A DNA stretch of 64,000 bases from Buddleja alternifolia (lineage: Eukaryota; Streptophyta; Magnoliopsida; Lamiales; Scrophulariaceae), in assembly GCA_019426215.1 (NCBI GenBank), contig CM033395.1, forward strand, positions 20,822,569 to 20,886,568, given 5' to 3'. Positions 34,563-44,678 of the stretch are shown here, one piece after another. The notes beneath the pieces were generated by a model. The model did not search any database and was not told the DNA's origin. It saw only the letters and a program-made list of their open reading frames with translations. The position numbers and the translations under genes are program-made. The first letter of the stretch is position 1. Every line of letters begins with the position of its first letter.

Positions 34563-36687
34563 CCTGAGGAATATTATCGACTATCTCAGTCGCTTGATCT
34601 GATTCTTGGACAAGTTCCTCAGGCTCCTGAAATTCTTCTTCGAGTTCTAAATCGATAAAAGAAGTTATTGGATCAGCATGAATTGGGATATTTAGTTCTT
34701 CAAAAGTGTTGAGAACATAATGAATATCTGCTTCACTTGGTGCCTGAACATTGGAAAGCCTTTCAGATGGAGAAACGGCTTGAGGATCTGAGCTGACTTC
34801 GGGAACAGCGTCAGAAGGAGGAACACTCGCTGACTCTCTAAGCGCTGGTTTTGCTGTAGCGCTAGAGGATGCTGCTGGAGTAGAGGTAGGAGTACGGCTT
34901 CGTGCAAGCGGTACTTCTTCGGCCACTGCTTCCTCTTCTTCCTCGGGAACGGAGAAGGTAAACGCTGGAGGAGGGGATGGAGATTTAGGAGGGGGAGAAG
35001 GAATCTTTTGCTACTTTTTGGGCTCCGACTTCTTCTTCTTTGGTTCAGGCTTCTGTTTCTTTGCTGACTTGGATGGCTCAGTGACTTTGAGAACTATCTT
35101 TCTCTTAGATCGCTTGACCACCACTTCTTCAGAGGACGAGGATGATGATGAAGAGGAAGACGCTTGATCTTCATCGTCACTTCAAACAACTCCTTCGGCT
35201 TGGAGTCGCTGGCGCTCTTCTTTGGGAACCGCTGCTCCACCATGTTTTTGAGGTTTGAGCATTCCACTAATCATCTTTCTGCCGTAGAATTTGGAAGCTG
35301 GAATCTTTGTGCCAAAAGATTTTGTATAACCGCAAGCGCTAAGAATACAACTTAGCACAATCCCATAGGGCTTGGGATTTACTGACTTGGCCATCGCTGC
35401 CTTAAAGCGATTAAAAACGTAGAGAGACCAGTTAACTTTTAACTTTGTCAGAATGGCCACCATCATCTTGTACTGAACGTTTGTGACTTTATCGAATGTC
35501 CCTTTTCTGCATTCGTTCATCTTTGAACATAGATCAGCGAGAATAACGTATTCGCCCTTCATATCGTTTTTGTTGAAGTTCGGCTCATACGCAGTATCAA
35601 CATCTTCTTTCTTTATCAACTCCCAGACTTTTGTAGCATCTCCGAGAGTGACGTTTTCAACCTCAGTGCCATCATTGGGCAGAATCAGCAATGAAGAAAT
35701 CAAGGAGGGAGTGAGAACAAAGGTCTCTTTAGCAAAAGGGAAGACGCAGGATATGGAAGTTCCTTCTTCAGAAATCTGGGCATTGTTGAAAAAATAGAGA
35801 GATTCTTCTTTAAAGTAGTTGAAAAAAGTAGTGATCATATCTCTCAAACCAGATTCTTGAACGAGTGGAAGAACCGTTCGAAGAGGAAAGTTCTGGTTCT
35901 CATAAAGGTAATCCCAGTTAATCAGAAATCCGGCGTTAACAGTAACTGGTTTTTCAGTACGGGAAGTTTTTCCAGTGTCAGACTTGGATGATTTTGAAGA
36001 TTTTGAAGCTCTGGGTGCCATTGCTGAAAGTTGGAAGCTTTGAATGAGAGAAGTTCTTGCCTTTTGAGAGAAATAACTTTTGCAGTAGAAGAATTGGAAG
36101 TGATAAAGGTTTACCGTAAAGTTTTTGAAATGTTTAAATAGGAGGCAAAAATAAATTCTCAGATGATAGATGAATGACACGTGTACAGAAGTTAATGACA
36201 GAAGGAATCTCAACCGTTTACACATAACTTCAGATGTCAAAAAGTGCGGTAAAATAGGGTACTATAATATTTTTCGTGTCCGCAGTTACTTTTTGAAAAC
36301 GTTTGAGAAAATTTGAAATTTTCAGCGTGAAATACACGCGCCTGATAGTACACTGACACATACTCAGACTCATGCAGTTACTGAACCGCCTAGGTTTAGA
36401 TAGGGATCATAACCGTCAGTTCGATTTGATAGGCACGTGTGGGTAGTTATCAAATCTGATCTTTTGGACTTATCCACACATTTCCTTTAGCGATGAAAAC
36501 TATGCATGAAGTGTTTGAAAGAAAGTTACTTAGCGTTGAAGTGGGAATTCTTTCAACGCTGAAGTCCTTAAAAAAAATCAATCGCTTAGATTTATAAAAG
36601 ATAAGCGCTAGTGATCAATGCTTAGGATTTTAAAAGTCATTTTTGATCGCAGTCGCTTGATATAATGAGATAAGTACAATTTTAAAG

Positions 36688-36762
36688 TTCCCCCTAAAAT
36701 TGATGACTCATTTCGAGATTTTTGATAAACTCTTTAGACATAAACAAAGGTGGATTCCCCCT
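36688..36762 (-). other. Two additional polypurine-like tracts after pol
   Basis: The minus strand carries TAGGGGGAATCC (36755-36762 core) and TTTTAGGGGGAAC (36688-36695 core), both just downstream of the RNase H stop at 36797. They resemble the real polypurine tract (AGGGGGAA core) and sit where the 3' end of an element without the third ORF would be. Repeated polypurine tracts are a reported Sirevirus trait. Confidence 0.55.
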
Positions 36763-36796
36763 AGATTTTATGCCTATAAATATGATGTTTTATAAT

Positions 36797-39700
36797 TTAA
36801 GCGTTTAAGTCAATCCTACCTAATTCACTTCTCAGAGTGAGAAAGCGTTGTTCCTTGAGCGCTTTGGTGAAGATATCTGCCAATTGTTTGTCAGTTCCAA
36901 TGAAATGCATGGAGATATCTTTCTTTTGAACATGATCACGCAAGAAATGGTATCTAATGTCAATGTGTTTGGTTCTAGAATGAAGGACAGGATTTTGGGT
37001 CATAGCTAAAGCGCTTTGGTTATCACAATGGATTGGGGTAGGACCTAGGATTGTTCCATAATCTCTAAGTTGTTGCCTCATCCAAAGGATTTGTGCACAA
37101 CAGCTTCCAGCGGCTACATACTCTGCCTCAGCGGTAGAAGTCGCTATGGATTGTTGTTTCTTACTATGCCACGAAACTAGTCTATCACCTAGAAATTGAC
37201 ATGTACCACTAGTACTTTTTTTATCTATTTTGCGTCCTGCAAAACCTGCGTCTGAATAACCAATTAGTTCAAAAGGAGAGTCCTGTGGATATCATAAGCC
37301 CACATTTGGTGTGCCTTTTAGGTATTTAAGGATTCTCTTGGTAGCATTTAATTGTGATTCTCTAGGATCATATTGAAATCGTGCACACATGCATACCGAA
37401 AATATAATATCAGGCCTACTAGCGGTAAGATAAAGAAGTAATCCAATGATACCTCTATAGTTAGTGATATTGATTTTCTTCCCACTTTCATCTTTATTTA
37501 ACTTAAGCGTTTGGCTCATTGGAATTTTTGAAGATGATGCATTTTCCATACCAAATTTCTTAATCATATCTCTAGTATATTTAGCTTGGTTTATAAATAT
37601 TCCAGTAGTGAATTGTTTAACTTGTAATCCTAAGAAGAAAGTTAATTCACCCATCATGCTCATTTCAAATTGATCTTGCATCCTTTTCGAAAATTTCTCA
37701 CACAATCGCTTATTTGTAGAACCAAATATAATATCAACAACATAAATTTGGACTAAGAGAATATCTTCATTATGGGTAATTTTAAATAACGTTGTATCAA
37801 CGCTGCCTTTTGAAAAGCCTTTACCAATAAGGAAGATAGAGAGAGTGTCATACCATGCTCTTGGTGCTTGTTTAAGGCCATAGAGTGCCTTATCCAATTT
37901 GTAGACCATACTCTTGCCATGGTTGTTGATGAATCTTGGAGGTTGCTCCACATATACTTCTTCTTGGAGTTTAACATTCAGGAAAGCACTCTTCACGTCC
38001 ATTTGGTATACTGTGAACTTGTTGAATGCGGCAAACGCTAGGAACATCCTAATCGCTTCAAGACAGGCTACTGGGGCATATGTTTCATCAAAATCAATTC
38101 CCCTTCTTGACAATAACCCTGAGCGACAAGTCTGGCTTTGTTTCTTATAACAATGCCATCTTCATCCATTTTGTTCCTAAAAACTGATCTAGTCCCAATA
38201 ACTCCTTGGTGAGTTGGTCTTGGTACTAGTGTCCAAACCTTGCTTCTCTCAAATTGGTTAAGCTCTTCTTGCATTGCTTCTACCCAACTTGAATCACTAA
38301 GCGCTTCATCCACTTTCTTTGGTTCCATTTAAGATAGGAAGCTTGAGAACATGGCCTCATTGATTGTAGCGGACCTAGTTCTAACAGGTGCTTCAATATC
38401 TCCAATCACTAGCTCTGGTGGATGGTCTCTAAGCCATTTGCGGTCTGGTTGGAATGGGTTGAGAGACTCTTGATTATCAATCGCTTGATTCTCATTTGTC
38501 TCTTGCGTAGACGCTGCATCATTCATAGTTCCAATCTGCTCTTGATGATCATTCTCTTCATGATCATCAGCAATTCTGACATTATCATTATTGTTAACCT
38601 CACGAGTATCCTTAGGAAAAGGTACACGAATCTCATCATCTTCCTCATCACTATCATCACCAAGATTGATTTGTGACGCTTGTTGGGTGAGATCTTCAAT
38701 TCCTATATCATCAGGATTAACCTTACTCGGTTCTTGGTTAGCATCATCAAACACAACATGAATGGATTCTTCAACCTTTGATTTGATCTTATTTAGGATG
38801 CGAAAGCTCTTTCCATTTTTGGCATATCCTAGAAAGATTCCCTCATCTGCTTTAGGATAAAATGTCTTTAGGCTTTGAGATCCATTGTTATGAATCAAAC
38901 ATTTTGAACCAAAAACATGAAAATATGAAACGTTAGGCTTACGTCTCTTCCACAACTCATATGGAGTCTTCTCATGTTGCTTGTTGATCATACACCGGTT
39001 CTGAGTGTAGCAAGCGGTGTTGATGGCTTCGGCCCAAAACCTTTGAGGCAGCTTGGACTCTGCTAACATTGTCCTTGCGGCTACTTTAAGCATTCTGTTC
39101 CGTCGCTCGGCAACTCCATTCTGTTGAGGTGTTCTAGGAGCAGAATACTCATGAAGTATTCCTAAATCTGTACAAAACTTCTCAACAAATTGGTTAGTAA
39201 ATTCAGTTCCTCTATCGCTTCTCATTCTCGTCACCTTTAGATCTTTCGAATTTTGCATTTGACGAATTAGCACTGTGAGCTTGACACTAGTTTCATCTTT
39301 GGTCGCTAGAAATTCTACCCATGTATAGCGAGAGAAATCATCAACTATTACTAGCGAGTACTTTTTACCACTAACACTAATGATTTGAATAGGGCCAAAC
39401 AAATCTAGATGCAATAGTTCAAGAACTCTAGAAGTAGATAGACATGGTCTCTTTTTAAAAGATATTTAACTTGTTTACCCATTTGGCATGCATCACATAA
39501 GCGATTTTTCTGAAAGGAACCCTTAGGTAATCCTTCTACAAGATTTAGCGATATTAACTGAGAGATTGCCTTTAAGTTGAGGTGATTCATTTTTCTATGC
39601 CATAACCAACCCAATTCATTTTGACTTTTAGCAACAAAGCATGTGGGGTTGTTATCAGATGTAGATTCCCAATCTACTAAATACACATTATTTGTTCTTT

Positions 39701-40034
39701 TTCCTCTTAATTTAGTAGACTTAGTCTTAGCGTCGTTAACGTAGCAGAAGTCGCTTGAGAATTTTTCTTCAAAGCCTTTATCACAAAATTGACTAATGCT
39801 TAACAGGTTATGCTTAAGACCCTCAACATAATATACATCACTGATCATGATGTTCCCCCTATGCATGATACCTATACCTTTGGTTTTACCTTTGGAGTTA
39901 TCACTGAATATAACTTGAGGACCATTGGTAGCTTGATAGTTAACTAGAAGATTTTTGGAACCAGTCATGTGTCTTGACGATCCACTATCAATGTACCAAA
40001 CTGAAGTATCGGTGCTGGCTCTAGGTACCTGCAT
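36797..40034 (-). pseudogene. Sirevirus pol: protease, integrase, RT, RNase H
   Basis: On the minus strand the order is aspartic protease with WYIDSGSSRHMTG (about 39990); the pre-integrase domain with LWHRKMNHLN and CDACQMGK; integrase with HLDLFGPIQ, SDRGTEF and NGVAERRNRM; a long acidic linker; RT (37292-38328, MDVKSAFLN, YGLKQAPRAWYD); and RNase H (STAEAEY-type region about 37125, IHCDNQSALAM, HIDIRYHFLRD, ADIFTKAL). The RT active-site motif reads YVVD where copia elements have YVDD. Breaks are frameshifts near 39430 and 38100, a TAA at 38329 and a TGA near 37290. The frame differs from gag, with stops between them. Confidence 0.93.
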
Positions 40035-40047
40035 TTAAAGGACAATT

Positions 40048-42264
40048 CTAATTCTTCTTAGGTACCCATGTTGTTTTGGGTCCTTCGGCGTTAGTAACTT
40101 TGGTTTGAATTAGAACTTTAGGAACCCATATTTGCCTAGTCTTCATTTTAGGAATACTGGCCTTCTTGGGTTTCACATCGTGTTGTGTGTGCTTTTTGGG
40201 TGTGTAATAATATCCTTGATTATAATAGTAGTCATAATCATAGTCATAGTCATAATCATCATAGTATCGATAATCTGTTCTTGACTGTCTTGGATATGGA
40301 CGCTGGTATTTCCTTGGCGCTGGCTTGGGTTGCACTTTTGGTGCTTGACGCTTAGCGCTTGATTCACAGTGGTTAGGTTTATCCTTAGCCCTTTGAGCAT
40401 TTGGATGAACCTTTCTTTGTGAATCATTTGTCATTATCTTTCCCTTGCCTGAGTCAACTTTGGCTTTCTCATTTGGCCTCGTACCGTTGTTGCTCAGTTC
40501 ATTCAGCGTTTGACTTTGTGAACTTTTCTCAACAAAGAGAACACCATTTCCTTTGTTGTTTGCCGTAACATTAGATTTATTTGGTTGTTTACCAAATTTA
40601 TTGCATCCTAAACCGGTCTTTTCACCAAATAATCTAGTTAACTCAGTCACATTATCCAAGTTTCTAGAAGCTTTTGATAATGATGAGATGAGTTGCTCTG
40701 ATTTGGCAAGTCTAGCGATCAGATCAGCTTCTCTCTTGACTATTATATCAAGATCATTTTTTAATTGAATAATTTCACTCTCAAGTGATTGGTTCTTCTC
40801 AATGCACTGTTGCTGAACTCGCAACTCTGCTCTAAGCGTCACTTTATCTCTTGTGAGTGATGAGATAATAGCGAGATCATTTTGATATATTTTGGCAGCT
40901 TCTTGACATTCATTGTAGTATTCTTTGACTTTGTTAAGTAATTCATCATAAGAAAGAGGAATTGATAATTCATTGATTACCTCTGGTAGCGAGTCGTCAG
41001 ACGCTTCATCATCTCTTGCCATAAGACAAATCAACGCTGAGTCGCTTGTAGGCTCATCATCACTGCTTTCATCTAATGATTCCAAATCCTCTTCAGGTGC
41101 GGATAATGGTTCAGATTCTGCTAGCAAACCTTGTTGGCGAAGGTTGCTCCTGAATTGGTTTCTATCCGCATAGTCTTGCCTTGAGGACTTTGACACATTT
41201 GGATAAGGGCAATTTACCTGGTAGTGCCCTGGTTTCCTGCAATTATAACACAAATTAGTTTTCATTTTCTGTTCAGTCGATAATCGCTTTGAGACTACTG
41301 GCGCTGAGAGATTTTGAGTAGGGGACGGAGGCGCTTGGTATGGAACTGGCGCTACTGGTTGAGGTGCAGAGTACACTGGCGCTTGATACTGAGGCGCTGG
41401 AGCAGGGATAGGAGTCTGAAATGACGTTTGTCCGATAGGATTTCTCTTTTCATATCTTAGAAATTTTTTGAATTTCTTGACCAATAAAGCCATTTCCTTT
41501 TCTTCATTTGATTCCATAGTTTTAGCCTCACTAACCGCTTTACCCTTGCTTTTGGTTGTAGCGATTAAAGCTCATGATTCAGTCGCTGAAGTTGATGTGT
41601 CGCTGACTTCACCCAATTCGAACTCAAATGCCTTTAACTCTGAAAAGACATGCTCTGGAGTAAGAGTCTCCAATGTCTGTGATTCTCTCATAGCAACAGT
41701 CTTAATTAGATACTTGCTTGGAAGACTTCTGAAAATCTTGTTGACCATTTCTTTGTTGGTCAATTCCTTGTCTAATGACGCTAACTCTGTAACGAGCAAA
41801 GTAAACCTTGCGTCCAATTGTTCTAGCGTCTCATTGGGCTGCATCTTGAAATGCTCCAATCTTTGCATGGCTATGGAAAGCTTATTCTCCTTCATTTGTG
41901 TTGATCCTTCACACACTATAGCCAGCTTATCCCATATTTCTTTGGAAGTCTTACATTGCTTGATCTTATTGAATAATGCATCGTTGTCTCCTAACGCTGA
42001 GTAAAGTGCACTTCGTCCAACATTATCTAGATTTCCTATTTTTTGATCCTCAGGCGTCCATTCTAACTTAGGTTTCTTGACATAATCATCTGGAGTGGCC
42101 TCGGTTGCTCCAGGGGCTCGAGTTACAACTTTCATAATCTGAATGGGACCACCTGTAATTACATCACACATTTCACTATCGCATGAGCACAAGTAAGCGA
42201 ATGCTCTAAGTTTCCAAGAATCATAATTTGACTCTACCAACTTAGGCATTTTGTTGAAAGCCAT
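40048..42264 (-). pseudogene. Sirevirus gag (one in-frame stop)
   Basis: Gag starts MAFNKMPKLVESNYDSWK at 42264 with a UBN2-type copia gag domain (CKTSKEIWDKLAIVCEGS, MQRLEHFKMQPNETLEQLDARFTLL shown in part). An in-frame TGA at 41572 interrupts it; the same frame continues to 40048. The second part has a Pro/Ala/Gln-rich linker, a zinc knuckle CYNCRKPGHYQVNC, an acidic segment, a long coiled-coil region (about 40640-40900) and a basic tail with an (Asp-Tyr)n run near 40200-40260. The total of about 738 codons is long for copia; long Gags with C-terminal coiled coils are reported for Sireviruses and proposed to mediate host-protein contacts. Confidence 0.9.
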
Positions 42265-42366
42265 AATGAGATGTTTTTAAAGAGAAAAATCAAGACGACT
42301 AAGTTCAAAAACAAATGTATCTGAACAAGCAGTTATGCTCGGAAATGCTTAGGTTTCTAATTCAAC

Positions 42367-42381
42367 CGCTCTGATACCACT
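42367..42381 (-). other. Sirevirus primer-binding site (tRNA-iMet)
   Basis: The minus strand reads AGTGGTATCAGAGCG directly after the 5' LTR end at 42382. Confidence 0.9.
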
Positions 42382-43852
42382 TGATGGTCCCAAGTGGCAT
42401 ACGAAAGGGTCTAGAAGAGGGGGGTTGAATAGACCCTGAAGTTTTTTTAAACTTCAAAGATTTCGTGTTACTTTTCAAAGATCTGAACGCTTGGAAGGCT
42501 GAGCGCTTGGGTCAGGCGCTTCGTTAAAGATAACTTAGACTTAGTGAGTTTAGCAATTTACCAAAGTAGGGTAAGTCTTAGATCACTTAATCAGGGTTAG
42601 CACAGCGGAAATGATTTTTAGCGTTCTTTTAGATAATTTAATCGCTTTGCAATTTTACTTGTCTTATATAATAATGTAAAATGACAAATATAAGACAGTG
42701 AAATATAAATGACACAATAATTTGTAAGGTTCACTGGGTGATGTAATCCCAGCTACGTCCTTTTTCTCCTTTTTCACTTGGAGGAAATTACTAAGATGAT
42801 TATCAAAGAATCACACAGAATCTTCTACTAAGTTGTTGAATCTCCTTGATCACACAGATTTTAGCACCAATGAAGATCGTCTTCTACAAACTTCTCTCAC
42901 TCAGAAATACTGCCTGTAATGAGTTTCAATAACTTTTCTCACTCAGATGAAAGGTTGAGGTTTTTGTCACAAGGGTTTGTTTGTATTTGGGAAGATCAAA
43001 CAACTTGGAATATCTCAATGGGAATTTAGGTTTCTTCTTTGGAAGATGTTTGAGATATTTGTGACTGTCTGGAATGTAGATAAAAAGCTTGAAGGAATTT
43101 TGGCTATGGAGATTCTAAGCTTTTTCTTGTGTGCGTAATTTTCTCTTGTAAATGTTTTGTACCGTACTTTTTAGGGTCTGCTGAAGGTAAGGTATTTATA
43201 GGCAATTCTTGGGATCTGTCCGTTGGACACATGTAGGAGCGTGCCTTTCACGCAGCGCGTGATTCTACCTAAAGCCTAACATTCCTGAAACACTGCTGGC
43301 ACTGATTGGATGGTAGCAGCTATGAACTCTGAAGTTCTGACAGTCTGGTCAAAAAGGTGGCTTGTCCACAGGTCACAGTAGCTTATCACATTTAATGCTC
43401 TTATCAGACATTTAATGCATTTGAATTAATTTCCCGTTGGAAATAAATGTTCGTTGAATGATTGCATTTAAGTCCTTCGTGACTTGAGGATTTATTTCAG
43501 GTGAATTTGTCATTGATCGCTTAAGTGCTTTGAGCGCTTGATCCATAAATCCTGAAAAAGGTCCTTTAGCGTTTGACGGACGCTAAGAGGCAAATCTTCA
43601 TCTCTGGTGGACTTCAGACGCTGATCTTCAACTTCTTCTCTAATAGACTCACCTAGAATTCTATTAGTGATTCAGTATCTAATACTTAGTCTAAAACCTA
43701 CAAAGATAAAAATTACAAGCCTAAACAAAATTACAAACTTTTAAACGCTTAAACAATGATCTATGGAAAACATAAACTTACATTTTATTTGGGGTCTAAC
43801 ATTGAATCCTATCTTGTCATCATCAAAACATCTAACATGAAATTTCCTAACA
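42382..43852 (-). repeat. Sirevirus 5' LTR (1,471 bp)
   Basis: It starts TGTTAGGAAATTTC on the minus strand at 43852 and ends GGGACCATCA at 42382, with intact TG...CA ends. The TATA box (TATAAATA) is at 43193-43200. It lacks about 20 bp present in the 3' LTR near 30440. The LTR is rich in AGCG/CGCT-containing words such as AGCGCTTG and ACGCTT. Confidence 0.95.
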
Positions 43853-43857
43853 GAATG

Positions 43858-44658
43858 CTTCATCAATTTCCCGTCCATGGCCTAGGGTATGGCGACGGTC
43901 GAACCCTAGTAACCTTGGAAACTATGACTGTGTTGTGACATCTAATGATCCAGTCTTCCGATCCGAGATCACCAATCCCTCTCAGAAAACAATTGCTTTG
44001 ATCAACGGGCTTTTCACGATCATTTAGATTCTCGCAACAACATAGGAAAAGTCGGGTACTCGTGACCCTGGATGAATCCCTCTCCGACTGCCATTTATTC
44101 CACTACCAGACTATACCCAATATACACGCCGTATGACTCTACTAGAGTGCACATGCATATAAAAGTAGAGTGGGTAGTGCCCTTTCCAAATGACATCTTA
44201 GGTCTAAGGATTAATCTCACACTACGAAACTCAAGGACTCCATGTTCAACAGCACCAAATAGGAGTCCTTAAGTAGGGCCATTCAATCCACAATCCAGTA
44301 CGAATCTCCATACATGTATTGCCATTCAACGCATCGACAATGGAACGCGTCGACCTATCGAAAGTGTTACATGTATGAACAAGTCTTGACGAGGCCATTG
44401 ATATCCCACATCTCATAGCCTCTAATACTTGGCACAATATTTAGGATTACGGTCTTTGAGAAGCATTCCATATGTTTTTCCTGACCACCTCCCCTAACCA
44501 TATGTAATCCATGGGATCTTTATCTATACTACCAATAGTTATAACAACAAAGAAGCATACCATTAATAAAAGATTCAGTATATTTAAAACAAGATTGTCA
44601 TAGTGTTTACATTTAATATGGCTGAGCCCAAAACAATTGGCTCACCGGGCACCTAACA
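43858..44658 (-). repeat. copia-3 LTR, 5' portion (split by Sirevirus)
   Basis: On the minus strand it starts TGTTAGGTGCCCGG at 44658, right after a polypurine tract. It runs to the Sirevirus insertion site and continues at 29990-28684. The ORFs inside (44072-44272, 44246-44437) have no support. Confidence 0.85.
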
Positions 44659-44676
44659 CTATCAATCTCCCACTTG
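44659..44676 (-). other. copia-3 polypurine tract
   Basis: The minus strand is purine-rich (CAAGTGGGAGATTGATAG) right before the LTR start at 44658. It shows that RT and RNase H at 44679-46621 lie upstream of this LTR. Confidence 0.8.
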
Positions 44677-44678
44677 CC

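Larger units (their letters stand above)
31740..36021 (-). pseudogene. Sirevirus third ORF (env-position), spliced, disrupted
   Basis: This is a very long ORF between pol and the 3' LTR, the place where Sireviruses can carry an env-like gene. The start at 36021 (MAPRASKSSKSS) is inferred from the basic Ser/Lys-rich opening; upstream codons are open but leader-like. The gene model removes two introns (34480-34562 and 33486-33560), leaving about 1,370 codons. From the N-terminus there is a compact domain (residues about 30-275, WDYLYENQNFPLRTVLPLV, YGIVLSCILSACG), a Ser/Glu/Lys-rich low-complexity stretch, a second folded region (33561-34230) and a C-terminal part with a likely coiled coil (VALLVDEVRLLRREVAELK) ending in the block KKMLTKKRKPRYYLGRYPLPELD. 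I see no signal peptide or membrane helix, so an envelope role is doubtful. Breaks are a TGA at 35180-35182, a TAG near 35015 and a frameshift near 34225. A related C-terminal segment survives at 48982-49272. Confidence 0.75.
29991..43852 (-). mobile_element. Sirevirus-like Ty1/copia element, full length
   Basis: This is a complete 13,862-bp minus-strand element with a perfect 5-bp target duplication GAATG (29986-29990 and 43853-43857). The order on the minus strand is 5' LTR (43852-42382), tRNA-iMet primer site, gag, protease, integrase, RT, RNase H, two polypurine-like tracts, a very long third ORF, a polypurine tract, and the 3' LTR (31482-29991). A Gag with a large C-terminal extension and an extra ORF after pol are Sirevirus features. 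Coding regions carry several stops and frameshifts and a changed RT active site, so this copy is dead. The LTRs still align along their whole length. Confidence 0.93.
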
